Shown: piece after piece, positions 1 through 8,818 of the stretch
Position numbering within the stretch: position 1 is the first letter of the stretch
Layout of the letters: every line of letters begins with the position of its first letter
Assembly: GCA_026419775.2 (NCBI GenBank)
Contig: JAOPGA020001491.1
Coordinates: 1-37,926, forward strand
Direction of reading: 5' to 3'
Origin: Acrasis kona
Lineage: Eukaryota > Heterolobosea > Eutetramitea > Acrasida > Acrasidae
Length of the DNA: 37,926 nt
Program-made: the position numbers and the translations under genes
Notes under the pieces: generated by a model
The model's database searches: none
What the model was told of the DNA's origin: nothing
The model's input: only the letters and a program-made list of their open reading frames with translations

Positions 1-14
1 TAAAAAAAGGACTC

Positions 15-464
15 ATGAGTGCTTCTAGTGAAGTTGATGTTTTTCTTGGAAAATCAAGGATTCAGGATCAATTAATTGCGGAGCACTGGGCGATTAAAGT
101 CGGTGACTTTTGGTATGAAATTGCTGGAACATCAAAAAATGATGACAACATTGATAATATGATAGAGGTTCATACAGATGATGCGAAATATTATGAAATA
201 AGACACCTTGGTAAGGTTTGTATATCACGTGAGAATTTAGTTCAGTGGAACAGAAGATGGTTGGAGAATCACAGTTTTTATGCGTTTAATGGGGATAATT
301 GCCAATTATATGCCAAACACTTTGCTTGGGAGTTTCTTGGAATAAACATTGGTACTCAGAATGAGACCATTGGTAATTATGCAGTGGGTGCGGGTGTTGG
401 TGCGATGATTGTTGGATTTTTAGCAATTGCTACTGGAATCTTTATCAAGGGTAACCGCCATTAA
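15..464 (+). CDS. PLAAT/LRAT-like thiol acyltransferase or phospholipase with C-terminal membrane anchor
   Basis: A 149-residue ORF without introns. Near the N-terminus is HWAIKVGDFWYEI, which closely resembles the H-box of PLAAT/HRASLS phospholipase-acyltransferases (HWAIYVGDG). Near residue 100 is an Asn-Cys box, NCQLYAKHF, in the place of the family's NCEHF, where Cys is the nucleophile. A hydrophobic segment (about residues 123-145, VGAGVGAMIVGFLAIATGIF) follows, as in PLAAT proteins, which have about 160 residues and a C-terminal membrane helix. The family moves or hydrolyses acyl chains of membrane phospholipids through a Cys-His pair. I infer a membrane-anchored lipid-remodelling enzyme. 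The ATG at 15 follows an in-frame stop at the window edge, so an upstream exon outside the window cannot be excluded. A more distant papain-like peptidase role is the alternative. Confidence 0.6.
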   Translation: MSASSEVDVFLGKSRIQDQLIAEHWAIKVGDFWYEIAGTSKNDDNIDNMIEVHTDDAKYYEIRHLGKVCISRENLVQWNRRWLENHSFYAFNGDNCQLYAKHFAWEFLGINIGTQNETIGNYAVGAGVGAMIVGFLAIATGIFIKGNRH

Positions 465-700
465 GTGCCTTCATCTTTCGTGTACAATTAAAACTTTTAT
501 CAATTATATATTCCAAGCATTTTCAAACGTTGTGGCTAACGCAAATCAGATGTGATAATCCATCCTATTCAAAGTATGCTATTGTGGAATAACAATATCT
601 ACTCCCAACTTCCCGTATTTTGTCCCTTCTTAAAAACAATTACTCTGCTGAACGTCCGTTGCTTTTAATTAAAAATTTAAAGGAGTATACATAATAAAAA

Positions 701-871
701 ATGATGAAGTCATTGCCATTGACCATTATAATGATGTTGGTTCCATTTGATGAATCGAATCGCAGGAGATATATCCCTCCGTTGCCCCACCGTAGTCAAG
801 TGTCCCATTTCGGTGGAGCTATAATTAATTTAATTTTATCCCTAATTAGAAATAGAGGAGAACCAGTTTGA
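701..871 (+). CDS. Small hydrophobic ORF, 56 aa, unrecognised
   Basis: An open frame between the PLAAT-like gene and the phosphatase gene, in a spacer (465-962) with nothing else visible. It begins MMKSLPLTIIMMLVPF, which resembles a signal peptide or short membrane helix. An Arg/Pro-rich stretch follows, then a second hydrophobic segment (FGGAIINLILSLI). I recognise no family. It may be a small secreted or membrane peptide, or a chance ORF in the 5' region of the phosphatase gene. Confidence 0.25.
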   Translation: MMKSLPLTIIMMLVPFDESNRRRYIPPLPHRSQVSHFGGAIINLILSLIRNRGEPV

Positions 872-962
872 AATCAATGTCACTTACAAATTCCAGTTTG
901 GTCCCTTCAAATTCGATTGAGTCGCTCTGGGTCGTAGTACTACAAACCGCAAATATTCAAAC

Positions 963-1904
963 ATGACCATCATGGTTGTCGCTAAGGTGCAAGACGACAG
1001 AGTCATTAACAAGGAGTTTTCTGAACTCTTGGCATATGACGCTGATCTAAGGGAGCACGAGCAGACCAACTTCCCAAGTTCCTTGCATCACTACTCAAAG
1101 AACAGATGGACACATGATGGAGGTTTCCAGGTCTTTGCTAACGAAGAATCACGCATCAAATTACCCTGCACAAAGAGTCAAACTCATGACTACATTAATG
1201 CCAATTTGATTCCAGGAATCGCAATCGGAAGTGATTGTGATTACATTGCAACTCAAGCACCAATGGCAAGGTGGGTAGATAGGAATGCAGTAAAGGAGGA
1301 TACCATTGGAGATTTCTGGAACATGATTTGGCAATATGACTGTCCAGTCATTGTGATGCTGGCTCGCTTGATCGAAGAGGAGGTGAACATTAAAGCACAT
1401 CAATACTGGCCCGACCTTGAAGTAGAAAAGAACTTTGAATCTAGGCATTATGACGGAGATGTCATCAACATCAAACTTGTTAGGGAATACTTTTACGAGG
1501 GCGACGAAGACATCGTAATCAGAGAGATGCTACTAACTTGTAATGGATGCTCTAGAGCTGTTAGTCAGGTACATTTTATTGGGTGGCCTGACAATTCAGT
1601 TCCAAATAAATATGAGGACTTTGAGAGAGTGTTGAAAGCCGCCGATGAGCTTAGACAAGGAAGAGCAGGCCCTATGACCGTTCATTGCTCTGCAGGTGTT
1701 GGCCGCACCGGTACCTTGATTTGCATCCACTCAACAGTCCAAAGAATGCACAAACACAAAGAAAGCGAATCAACCGAGCCATTTGATTTCGACTTGTATG
1801 AAACTGTAAGACAACTGAAAAAACATAGATGGCAGAGCGTATATAATGTACAACAGTACGAATTTTGCTATCGCGAGGTTTTGAGATACGCGAGAATTTT
1901 GTAG
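963..1904 (+). CDS. Classical (class I) protein tyrosine phosphatase, single domain
   Basis: A 313-residue intronless protein that is almost entirely one PTP domain. It removes phosphate from phosphotyrosine through a phosphocysteine intermediate. Visible motifs in order: KNRW (the substrate-recognition loop, normally KNRY), DYINANLIPG, YIATQAP, DFWNMIWQY, the WPD loop GWPDNSVP with general acid near Asp210, the P-loop HCSAGVGRTG with nucleophile near Cys242, and the Q-loop in VQQYEFCY. All catalytic groups are present, so it should be active. Trp in place of the recognition-loop Tyr is unusual. There is no targeting or regulatory domain, which suggests a soluble cytosolic enzyme. The first ATG (963) is used; a second lies 12 bases on. 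Confidence 0.93.
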   Translation: MTIMVVAKVQDDRVINKEFSELLAYDADLREHEQTNFPSSLHHYSKNRWTHDGGFQVFANEESRIKLPCTKSQTHDYINANLIPGIAIGSDCDYIATQAPMARWVDRNAVKEDTIGDFWNMIWQYDCPVIVMLARLIEEEVNIKAHQYWPDLEVEKNFESRHYDGDVINIKLVREYFYEGDEDIVIREMLLTCNGCSRAVSQVHFIGWPDNSVPNKYEDFERVLKAADELRQGRAGPMTVHCSAGVGRTGTLICIHSTVQRMHKHKESESTEPFDFDLYETVRQLKKHRWQSVYNVQQYEFCYREVLRYARIL

Positions 1905-2013
1905 ATTTTTCCAATAAATATGTATATACTTTTCTTGACCTTCATCTGAAGTGTGTACGGATGGACGTGGTGAGCTCTTGTTGCTTTACAATTTCGGTAA
2001 ACCAAGTAACAAA

Positions 2014-2679
2014 ATGTTGTTCATACCCAATGTTATTTTGGTTGTTTTGGCATCATTGATTGTCAATTTAACAACTACCGTCATAGAATGGTTTCTAGTA
2101 TACCGCACAGAAGATTTCAAACGATTGTCCGACGAAATTAAAGAATCAGAGAAAAAGGGTAAATTAATTGCATAAAGCTAGAGATCACACACAATAGTCG
2201 AAACATTAAAAAAGAATAAAGAGTCGGTTATTGTAAGCAACACATCATTGAAGAAGGATGATAAGGCACCAAAGAATAGCAAAGATAGACAAATTGAAGC
2301 CTACCAGAAGAGAATAAAAGATGCCAATCAACAACTCACAATGTTCAGAATGAAGAGCACTCTGGCTACTGGTGTTGTTATGTTCAGCGCTTTTGGTATG
2401 ATGAGTTCAGCGTACGTTATCCAATCATTTCATTTTTAACACATAATCAGTTTTGATGGTTTGATTGTTGCCAAACTACCATTCCATCCATTTGGTTTGC
2501 TACAAGGAATGTCCCATCGCAACCTACCCGGAACCGACGAAACTGATTGCAGTTTCTTGTTCATCTATGTGTTAGCATCAATGACCTTACGTGCATCAAT
2601 ACAAAAATACCTAGGGTGGACACAAGCAACACCGTCAATGTTCCAGATGCCAGAGGAGTTTAATGAAGAATCAAAATGA
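2014..2679 (+). CDS. TMCO1: TMCO1, ER calcium-leak channel / multipass-translocon subunit
   Basis: Three exons (2014-2158, 2198-2411, 2451-2679) joined by two 39-base GT-AG introns give 195 residues, close to human TMCO1 (188). TMCO1 is an ER membrane protein of the Oxa1/Get1/EMC3 superfamily, described as a calcium-load-activated channel and as part of the translocon that inserts multipass proteins. The order matches the family: an N-terminal helix ending in EWFLVYRTEDFKRL, a charged coiled coil, QQLTMFRMKSTLATGVVMF, then FDGLIVAKLPFHPFGLLQG, MSHRNLPGTDETDCSFLFIY and a last helix ending IQKYLGW. The stop is TGA, which shows that TGA is a stop codon here. It converges on the myristoylated-repeat gene 43 bases downstream. 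Confidence 0.93.
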
Positions 2680-2722
2680 AACAAACCCTCAAAATAAACA
2701 TCACATTCATTTTTTATTGTGT

Positions 2723-3208
2723 TTATTTATTACTATTCAAATATGTCTTTACCGCAAATCCTCCAATCAGTTTAGTCCCAGACCATGCTCCTTTTCCAAC
2801 CGTCAAAGCACCTTTTGCAACTTTCTTCTGCACTTCACGATCTGTGGCTAATGTAGATACTGCTTGTCCAACCTTCTTTTGAACTTCTTTGTTACCTGCA
2901 GTCTTAACTACAATTGTTCCCACTCCCTTTTGAAGAGTTTCGTTCCGTGCAATTGATTGGACTATCACATTATCGGAATTTTGTGCTATAGCCTCTCCTG
3001 TCATTCGTTGATATTTTTGATTTCCAGCCATGTTTGATAATCCACTTCCAACTTTTGCCTGTACTTGTTCATTTGTAGCCATCCGTGAAATATTTGCTCC
3101 TACTTGCTGTTGTACTTTTTCGTTATTCACGACATGATGTACTACTGCGTCGTTGTTCAACAAATGGGCCTGTTCCTCACCACCAAAACAACACAACAGA
3201 TTTCCCAT
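2723..3208 (-). CDS. N-myristoylated/palmitoylated helical-repeat protein
   Basis: A 161-residue protein starting MGNLLCCFGGEE. Gly2 followed by two Cys is the classic dual acylation signal (N-myristoyl plus S-palmitoyl), so it should sit on the inner face of the plasma membrane or an endosome. The rest is six or so degenerate repeats of about 20 residues of the form N-x-E-V-Q-x-K-V-G-x-x-x-x-x-x-A (for example NEQVQAKVGSGLSNMA and NKEVQKKVGQAVSTLA). These look like amphipathic helices that could stack as a solenoid or wrap on a membrane. The C-terminus has a glycine-rich hydrophobic stretch (TKLIGGFAVKTYL). I do not recognise a named family. ATG 3208 is chosen because it exposes the acylation motif. 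Confidence 0.75.
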   Translation of the reverse strand: MGNLLCCFGGEEQAHLLNNDAVVHHVVNNEKVQQQVGANISRMATNEQVQAKVGSGLSNMAGNQKYQRMTGEAIAQNSDNVIVQSIARNETLQKGVGTIVVKTAGNKEVQKKVGQAVSTLATDREVQKKVAKGALTVGKGAWSGTKLIGGFAVKTYLNSNK

Positions 3209-3360
3209 CAACTTTTACAATTTCAAACCACCCACATGACTGTCAATACACAATAACAACTTGCAATTAAGAGCGCCACAATTATAACAACGTCATTTTA
3301 TTTCAAAATTTTATGTATCTTCTCTTAAAACTAGATACTGGTTTGATATCTATCATACAA

Positions 3361-5520
3361 TTACACAAATGCGGCCACTGCTGCAACTCCAGCGGCGACA
3401 CTTAAAATAGTTTTAGCAGATCCTGAACTCTCTTTTGCATTATTATCGCCAGATTCATTAGCACCAGGAGATCTAGTACTTGGTGCATTCGTTGTAGGCT
3501 TCTCGGTCACACATGGTTTGCACACTGGACATTGATCATCGCTACGTCTCAATTTTCTAGCAGGTAGTGCATTATTGGATCCAGAAAGATTCATCACTCC
3601 ACAAACACAAACAGGACAAGTAGAAGTAGGTTTAGTTGTAGCTGGTGGAGATGAAGTGGATGTAGATGGAGTGGGCGCGGATGTAGATGAAGAAGTGGGT
3701 GCCATAGTACAAGCTTTGCATGTAGGACAGTGATCAGCGTTGCGCCTTAGTCTTCTAGCAGGTGATGCGTTGTTGTCACCTGACAAGTTAGCGTCAACTG
3801 TTCCACATGGACAAGGTGGGCAAGTGGTAGTAGGTGCTTGAGTGGTTGGGCACTCCTTGCACAATGGACAGTTTGTGCGTAGCCTTCTGGCTGGTGATGC
3901 GTTGTTGTCGCCTGATAAGTTAGCGTCAGCTGTTCCACATGGACATGATGGACAAGTAGTGACAGGTGCGCTTGTGGTCTCTTGATTTGGAGTTGGAGAG
4001 GGTGTTTTTTGATTTGGGGTTGGAGTTGGGGTTTCAGTGGGTGTTGGAGTTAAGGTTTCCGTGGGTGTTGGAGTTGGGGTCTCGGTAGGAGTTGGAGTGG
4101 GTGTTTCAGTTGCAGTGGGTGTTTCAGTTGGAGTGGGTGTTGGAGTAGGTGTTGGAGTGGGTGTCTCAGTTGGAGTTGGAGTTGGGGTTTCAGTAGGAGT
4201 TGGAGTCTCAGTAGGTGTTGGAGTGGGTGTTTCAGTGGGAGTTGGAGTTGGGGTTTCAGTAGGAGTGGGGGTTGGTGTATCAGTTGGAGTGGGAGTTTCA
4301 GTCGGTGTTGGTGTAGGTGTCTCAGTTGGAGTTGGGGTTTCAGTAGGAGTGGGTGTTGGTGTCTCAGTTGGAGTTGGAGTTGGGGTTTCAGTGGGAGTTG
4401 GAGTAGGGGTTTCAGTGGGAGTGGGTGTTGGTGTCTCAGTTGGAGTTGGAGTCGGTGTTTCAGTTGGAGTGGGAGTAAGGGTTTCGGTAGGAGTTGGAGT
4501 TGGAGTCTCGGTAGGAGTGGGAGTGGAAGTTGGAATCGCGTCAATAATATCAATTTGTCTTACTCTCCCATTAGGACTTAAGAACTCAGTGACAAACAGA
4601 CGATTTCCATCTAGTGTGGCAGAGATTGGATTAGGTATACCAGAAGTAATCGCCAGATCACCATTTTGTCCGGAAGACGTTGTACCCCCATTTCCAGCCA
4701 AAGTATAAACGCGGTCATTGATCATATCTACGTAACGAATGCGATTCGATCCTTTTTCAGCATAGTACAATCGACTTCTTTGTGTATCGACCGACATAGC
4801 TCTTGGACCATTGATTCTTGCAACTAACCTATTCGCTCCTTCGGTAGTATCCTGTCCGCCACCGACATATAGAGCTACAGCACCTGTGAGAATATCTACG
4901 GTCGAGATTTGGTTGTCTCCGTTTCTTGTAACGAATAATCTATTCCCTTGTATAGCTAATAAGTAAGCCTGTGGTATTCCGGTTGCTAGGACTCTGGATG
5001 TAGAGGTTATAGAGTCGATTACTACAACGTTGTTATTTTGGCTACTGCTAATGTAGTAATTTGTTCCGTCTACGATTACGTCACTTCCTACGACTGATAG
5101 ACCTGAAACGGTTGAGGTGATAATGCTGGTACTGCGGTCGACTGTTCTTATGATGCCGCCGCTAGAAGTATCACCGCTGCCGATGAAGACTAAATTTCTA
5201 GCGTAATCTATTGTGACACTACTTGGGAAATTTAGTCGAGCGCTTGTAGCTGGTCCGCCATCTCCCGTTCTTCCTTGTGTACCTGTTCCTGCGAATAATG
5301 TAGTGAGGCCTGTGTCGAAGTTATAAGTATATATTTGGTGGTTGCTATAATAGCAAATGTATAATATATTTTGAACTCTATCGTATGCAGTGTTGTGAAC
5401 ATTTGGTCCGTCTACTAGATTTCGGATAGTAGATGGTGACGTGTCGAAAGTTGGTGGAGGATTCTGGGCGTAAGCGAGATACGAGAACAGTAAGAGTAGC
5501 AATGTTGTTATGGTGTTCAT
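3361..5520 (-). CDS. Secreted cell-surface NHL-propeller protein with Pro/Thr/Glu stalk and Cys modules
   Basis: 719 residues. Residues 1-18 are a signal peptide ([18 protein letters not shown]). About 25-330 are NHL-type beta-propeller blades, seen as repeated blocks of the form F-A-G-T-G-x-G-x-x-G-D-G-G-P-A followed by I-x-V-D. About 331-512 are TPTPTE repeats, a likely O-glycosylated stalk. About 520-680 hold three Cys modules, each CPxCxCG, then an NLSG(D/S)NNA spacer ending in ARRLR or ARKLR, then CPxCKxC. The C-terminus ([13 protein letters not shown]) is a short hydrophobic tail typical of a GPI-anchor signal. I infer an extracellular adhesion or recognition protein held on the membrane, with the propeller at the tip. 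The modular layout is clear; ligand and function are unknown. Confidence 0.85.
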   Translation of the reverse strand: MNTITTLLLLLFSYLAYAQNPPPTFDTSPSTIRNLVDGPNVHNTAYDRVQNILYICYYSNHQIYTYNFDTGLTTLFAGTGTQGRTGDGGPATSARLNFPSSVTIDYARNLVFIGSGDTSSGGIIRTVDRSTSIITSTVSGLSVVGSDVIVDGTNYYISSSQNNNVVVIDSITSTSRVLATGIPQAYLLAIQGNRLFVTRNGDNQISTVDILTGAVALYVGGGQDTTEGANRLVARINGPRAMSVDTQRSRLYYAEKGSNRIRYVDMINDRVYTLAGNGGTTSSGQNGDLAITSGIPNPISATLDGNRLFVTEFLSPNGRVRQIDIIDAIPTSTPTPTETPTPTPTETLTPTPTETPTPTPTETPTPTPTETPTPTPTETPTPTPTETPTPTPTETPTPTETPTPTPTETPTPTDTPTPTPTETPTPTPTETPTPTPTETPTPTETPTPTPTETPTPTPTPTPTPTETPTATETPTPTPTETPTPTPTETLTPTPTETPTPTPNQKTPSPTPNQETTSAPVTTCPSCPCGTADANLSGDNNASPARRLRTNCPLCKECPTTQAPTTTCPPCPCGTVDANLSGDNNASPARRLRRNADHCPTCKACTMAPTSSSTSAPTPSTSTSSPPATTKPTSTCPVCVCGVMNLSGSNNALPARKLRRSDDQCPVCKPCVTEKPTTNAPSTRSPGANESGDNNAKESSGSAKTILSVAAGVAAVAAFV
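4010..4530 (-). repeat. Coding minisatellite for (TPTPTE)n stalk
   Basis: About 520 bases of 12- and 18-base units encode TPTE and TPTPTE in the surface-protein gene. Unit variants are interspersed, so this array has probably changed length by slippage or unequal exchange. Its other strand is also open (VGVGVS), which is a by-product of the repeat. Confidence 0.9.
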
Positions 5521-6559
5521 GTCGTTGTTTTTGTTGTGGTCAATTAAGCATTTGATTGCTCATTTTTATACATGCAAGAACATGTACTATTAAGGTTAAA
5601 GGAGCTAATAAAAGATTTGTCAGTTGACATTTGAGTATGTCAGTTGTTTTGGTCATTTAAATAGTTTGATGTTTGTTGGAGGACACAGCAATCAGGGTTT
5701 TAAAAAATTGTTCTTACCATCCTGATCTGATGATAATTTCCTAGATACCCATAACCTATACTGATAGTGATAAAAATATTTTTCGCGGAGCATAAATGCT
5801 CCGCTATCCCACTACCCGTGATTTTAAAGTTACTACCAAAGCACCAAATTCTGCTACTTTAGAATCTTCAAAGTACTGCTTCGGAGTTGGTTACAAAGTA
5901 GTTGGAAAAAGTAGTAAGAAAAGTACCAAAATAACTGCGATAGATTAAATTACGAAGTTCAATTAGTAGAGGTGACCCAATATCGATTTAAATGAATGAT
6001 TGATATCGTAGCGCTACGGAAAGTAGTGTCACGTTGATGAAAAAGTAAGATCGGGTGGAACTTTTTTAAAAAATGAGCAGTTTAGAGAAGGCGTAATTAA
6101 TCAGTCTCTTCTGTCCTGACTATAACAAATAGCCAAGTATCCTAAGAACTTGAGAAATTCCTTAGTTATTAAAAACTTCTGTACCATAACATTCAGCGGT
6201 GTTTCTTGAAATCTTTGATAATTTGGTCACTTTTAGCTTTTCTGGAAAATGCATTTGTGTTGCTATATAACTATAAACTCAAACAGCTGTGTTGGTTGAA
6301 GTTATAAATACTGCATTCGACTGTAATTCACACAAAAGCATGTTTTGGTTGAGTAGAGAACAAGAGTTCTGAAATTACAATGGAATCAGTTTCTTCTTAA
6401 GAATAATGAAACTTGTAAGTATATTTGCTGTACAATGTTATCTATAAAGGATGAGTATGGCAGCTCTACTAAGATTAAAATTGAAGTAACAGCGTTGACT
6501 ATTTTTGATTGACATGTGACATCCAAGACAACGTTCACAATACAAACACGAACAGCAAC
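5521..6559. other. Gene-poor spacer between divergent surface-protein and Rho genes
   Basis: About 1 kb between two divergent starts, so it must hold both promoters. I see no tRNA, rRNA or long ORF. It contains a perfect hairpin at 5785-5804 and, beginning inside it, a 50-codon ORF (5796-5948) whose later part (LESSKYCFGVGYKVVGKSSKK) reads like protein but matches nothing I recognise. The rest is AT-rich and unremarkable. Confidence 0.5.
5785..5804. repeat. Perfect 9-bp inverted repeat with 2-base spacer
   Basis: GCGGAGCAT and ATGCTCCGC flank an AA spacer. It is a GC-rich stem in an AT-rich spacer, so it stands out. It could be an RNA hairpin, a protein-binding palindrome, or a trace of a small element. 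Confidence 0.6.
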
Positions 6560-7210
6560 ATGTCAGACGGTGATGATTTCGATTTAGATAATGTTGATAG
6601 TTTGAAGTGTATGGTAATCGGTGATGCTGCTGTTGGTAAAACCTGCATATTAATTTCATACTCAAACAATGAATTCCCAAAGGTAATTTGTTTACTTAAT
6701 AAACACCACTCATTTCACAAGGAATATAATCCGACAGTATTTGATAACTATAGTGCTAATGTAGTTTTTAAGGATAAAACGGTAGCTTTGGGCTTATGGG
6801 ATACAGCAGGAACTGATGAGTATGACCAACTTAGACCGCTGTCCTACCCAGACACTCACATATTCATCATTGTTTTTTCCATCGTGAGTCAAGAGAGTCT
6901 GTTGGCCACCGAAAAGAAATGGGTTCCTGAGATTAAAGAACACACCAAAGACGGAGCCGTTCCGTTCATCATTGTAGGAAACAAATTGGATCTAAGGCAG
7001 GATGAAAAAATGAAGGACAAATGCATAAACAAGAAAGATGCGGAAAAACTAGCACTTAAGCTGGGTGCTAAGAGATACATAGAATGTAGCGCCAAGACTC
7101 AAGAGAATTTAAAGTTCGTTTTTGATGAATGCATACAAGTCGTCTATGACGCTTACACCAAGAGCAAGAAAAGTAGTTCATCCAAGAAGAAGCCCTGCAA
7201 GCAGCAATAA
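6560..7210 (+). CDS. Atypical Rho-family GTPase (G12A, Q61T), likely GTP-locked
   Basis: Two exons (6560-6682, 6722-7210) with a 39-base intron give 203 residues. Rho landmarks: P-loop GDAAVGKT, switch I YNPTVFDNYSANV, switch II WDTAGTDEYDQLRPLSYP, GNKLDLR, and ECSAKT. The Rho insert helix is short. The tail KKSSSSKKKPCKQQ has a polybasic stretch and a CaaX-type end (CKQQ), which fits prenylation and membrane binding. Two residues central to GTP hydrolysis are replaced: the Gly12 equivalent is Ala23 and the Gln61 equivalent is Thr72 (Rac numbering offset 11). In Ras and Rho proteins these changes block GTPase activity, as in Rnd proteins. I infer a constitutively GTP-bound actin regulator. 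The start (MSDGDDFDLDN) is the ATG nearest the GTPase fold. Confidence 0.92.
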   Translation: MSDGDDFDLDNVDSLKCMVIGDAAVGKTCILISYSNNEFPKVICLLNKHHSFHKEYNPTVFDNYSANVVFKDKTVALGLWDTAGTDEYDQLRPLSYPDTHIFIIVFSIVSQESLLATEKKWVPEIKEHTKDGAVPFIIVGNKLDLRQDEKMKDKCINKKDAEKLALKLGAKRYIECSAKTQENLKFVFDECIQVVYDAYTKSKKSSSSKKKPCKQQ

Positions 7211-7318
7211 TCATCTCAATTAACATTAATTAAAACTATAAACTTGTACATTTTTTGTATCCATCAACAGTAATGAATTATACATACAAAGTTATTAAAC
7301 ATGCAAGCTTTATTTATT

Positions 7319-8377
7319 TTAATAGTTTTCTTCATTGTCTTCTAGATATTCTTCCATATAGTCCTCTTCTTCTACTCCTTGGTTTTCTTTCATTTTCCTC
7401 AAAATGTCCTGCATGCTTTGATCGGCTTCACTGTCTTCTTCATCCAAACCAAAGTCCTCCGCCATCATGTGCTCAATTGTAATGTTTTGAGCAGGTATTC
7501 CAAACGTCGCACCACGATCCTCAAGTAATCTAGTGTGGTCGTACATGTCGAATCGATTGTTTGTATCACCTACAACCCTAGCGCGCAGTTCCGAATGTTT
7601 TTGTTGGTCTTGTTCAAAGTTCATGTTGGACAACATTGTTTCGGTGCGATCCGAATCGCCAGAGGACGCCGTTATGAATGTTGGTACAGTAATATTTTGT
7701 GGTTCAAACATTTTCAGTAACTGGCGAAGTATCTCCTCTTCTTGGTCCAACTTGATTATCTGTGATAAAGTAACCTCTTGTAGCTGCTTTAATGTTCGCC
7801 CCTCTTCCTCGAGCTCGTAAAGAGCTAACAGAGTTTTGCCCTCGTTATCTAGTCTATAGATTTAATTAAGTATGTGAATTAAACTTACTGATCGGGTGCT
7901 TGGGACAGTCCAGATCTTCTAGTTCGCGCTGGGCGTTCTTCTGCAACTGCTTTCGCGGCAGGTTTTGGCGGTGTAGCTTTTGGCTTCTTAGGAGCCTTTT
8001 TTGTAGAGGGGGTCGCTGCTGGTTTTTCCTCTTGTTCGGGCTTTTTTTTAGTTGTACCAGAACTCTTCCTTTTCTTTTTTGGTTCTTCAACTATAATATC
8101 TTGGGTTTCTCTGACCTTTGCAGATGGAGTTCTTACTCTGGATGAGCGTCTACCTACAGATTGTTCCTCATCCATTTCATGTCTAAATTCTTGTAAGAGT
8201 TTTTTGTAAAGCACAAATACCTTCGTGTAACTCTCGAGCAAATCCAATGTGAAACTTGCAAACGTTGACTTTGTGTACCCCAGTGTTACAGTAATGAAAA
8301 ACTTCTAAAAATCACAAAGGGACAGCACGTGGCACTTGTAGGTGAGAGTGGATGCGATTGTGCGAAAGGGTAGCCAT
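7319..8377 (-). CDS. Nuclear protein with basic (histone-H1-like) centre and acidic tail, unrecognised
   Basis: Exon 7889-8304 joins exon 7319-7853 through a clear 35-base intron. A first exon, 8336-8377 (ATG, 14 codons, 31-base intron with a weak donor), is only tentative; without it the first in-frame ATG is inside the helix-rich N-terminus (HEMDEEQ). The tentative model has 330 residues. The N-terminal part is hydrophobic and helical, then comes VGRRSSRVRTPSAKV, an SV40-like nuclear signal (PKKKRKSS) in a Lys/Pro/Ala-rich region like histone H1 tails, a coiled-coil part (LYELEEEGRTLKQLQEV), and a strongly acidic C-terminus. I infer a chromatin-associated nuclear protein but can name no family. 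It converges on the Rho gene about 110 bases away. Confidence 0.65.
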
Positions 8378-8818
8378 AAGGAATCGATTGCAGGGTGGTA
8401 TCTATCTTAAATTGCAGAAGCAAGTGTCATTTAGAAGTTATGATTCCTCTAATAGGGTTATTACTGAATCTGATTGAATTTAGTTGATGGTAGTGTTATT
8501 GTACATATTGGATATGTTCAAAATCGCAATAGGTTGCTCAAAATACAGAAAGACTTTACCTCAATGAAGAAAATGAAGGAAGTGAGATGAATGACATGGT
8601 GGAGTCAATCAAGAATAGCGTGCTGAGATCCATATCCAATAAATAATATTCTCAAAGTTTATATTGTTTATTCTTTTTAGATTGTCAAATCCTTGATACA
8701 TTTCATTCAGTTGAATGTGTAATTGGCATTTTATCAAAGATTGAAAGTTCATCGTTGTATGGCCTATGATGAGTAGAGCATAGTCGCTTTGGAAATTTTG
8801 AGTAAAAGTCATTTTCCG
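8378..8818. other. Spacer with a possible orphan exon on the + strand
   Basis: About 440 bases between the nuclear-protein and F-box genes. On the + strand, after a GT-AG-like 43-base stretch ending near 8530, is a short open frame to a stop near 8643 that reads VAQNTERLYLNEENEGSEMN and then MVESIKNSVLRSISNK. It looks coding but I cannot link it to an upstream exon. No RNA gene is visible. Confidence 0.3.

Noticed and set aside
4037-4708. 223-codon + strand ORF of VGVGVS repeats
   Set aside because: It is the reverse reading of the TPTPTE coding minisatellite; the minus-strand protein has a signal peptide, propeller and Cys modules, so it is the real gene.
6041-6120. C/D snoRNA suggested by TTGATGA and a CTGA about 70 bases apart
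   Set aside because: The C-box lacks its first purine, and no terminal stem pairs outside the boxes.
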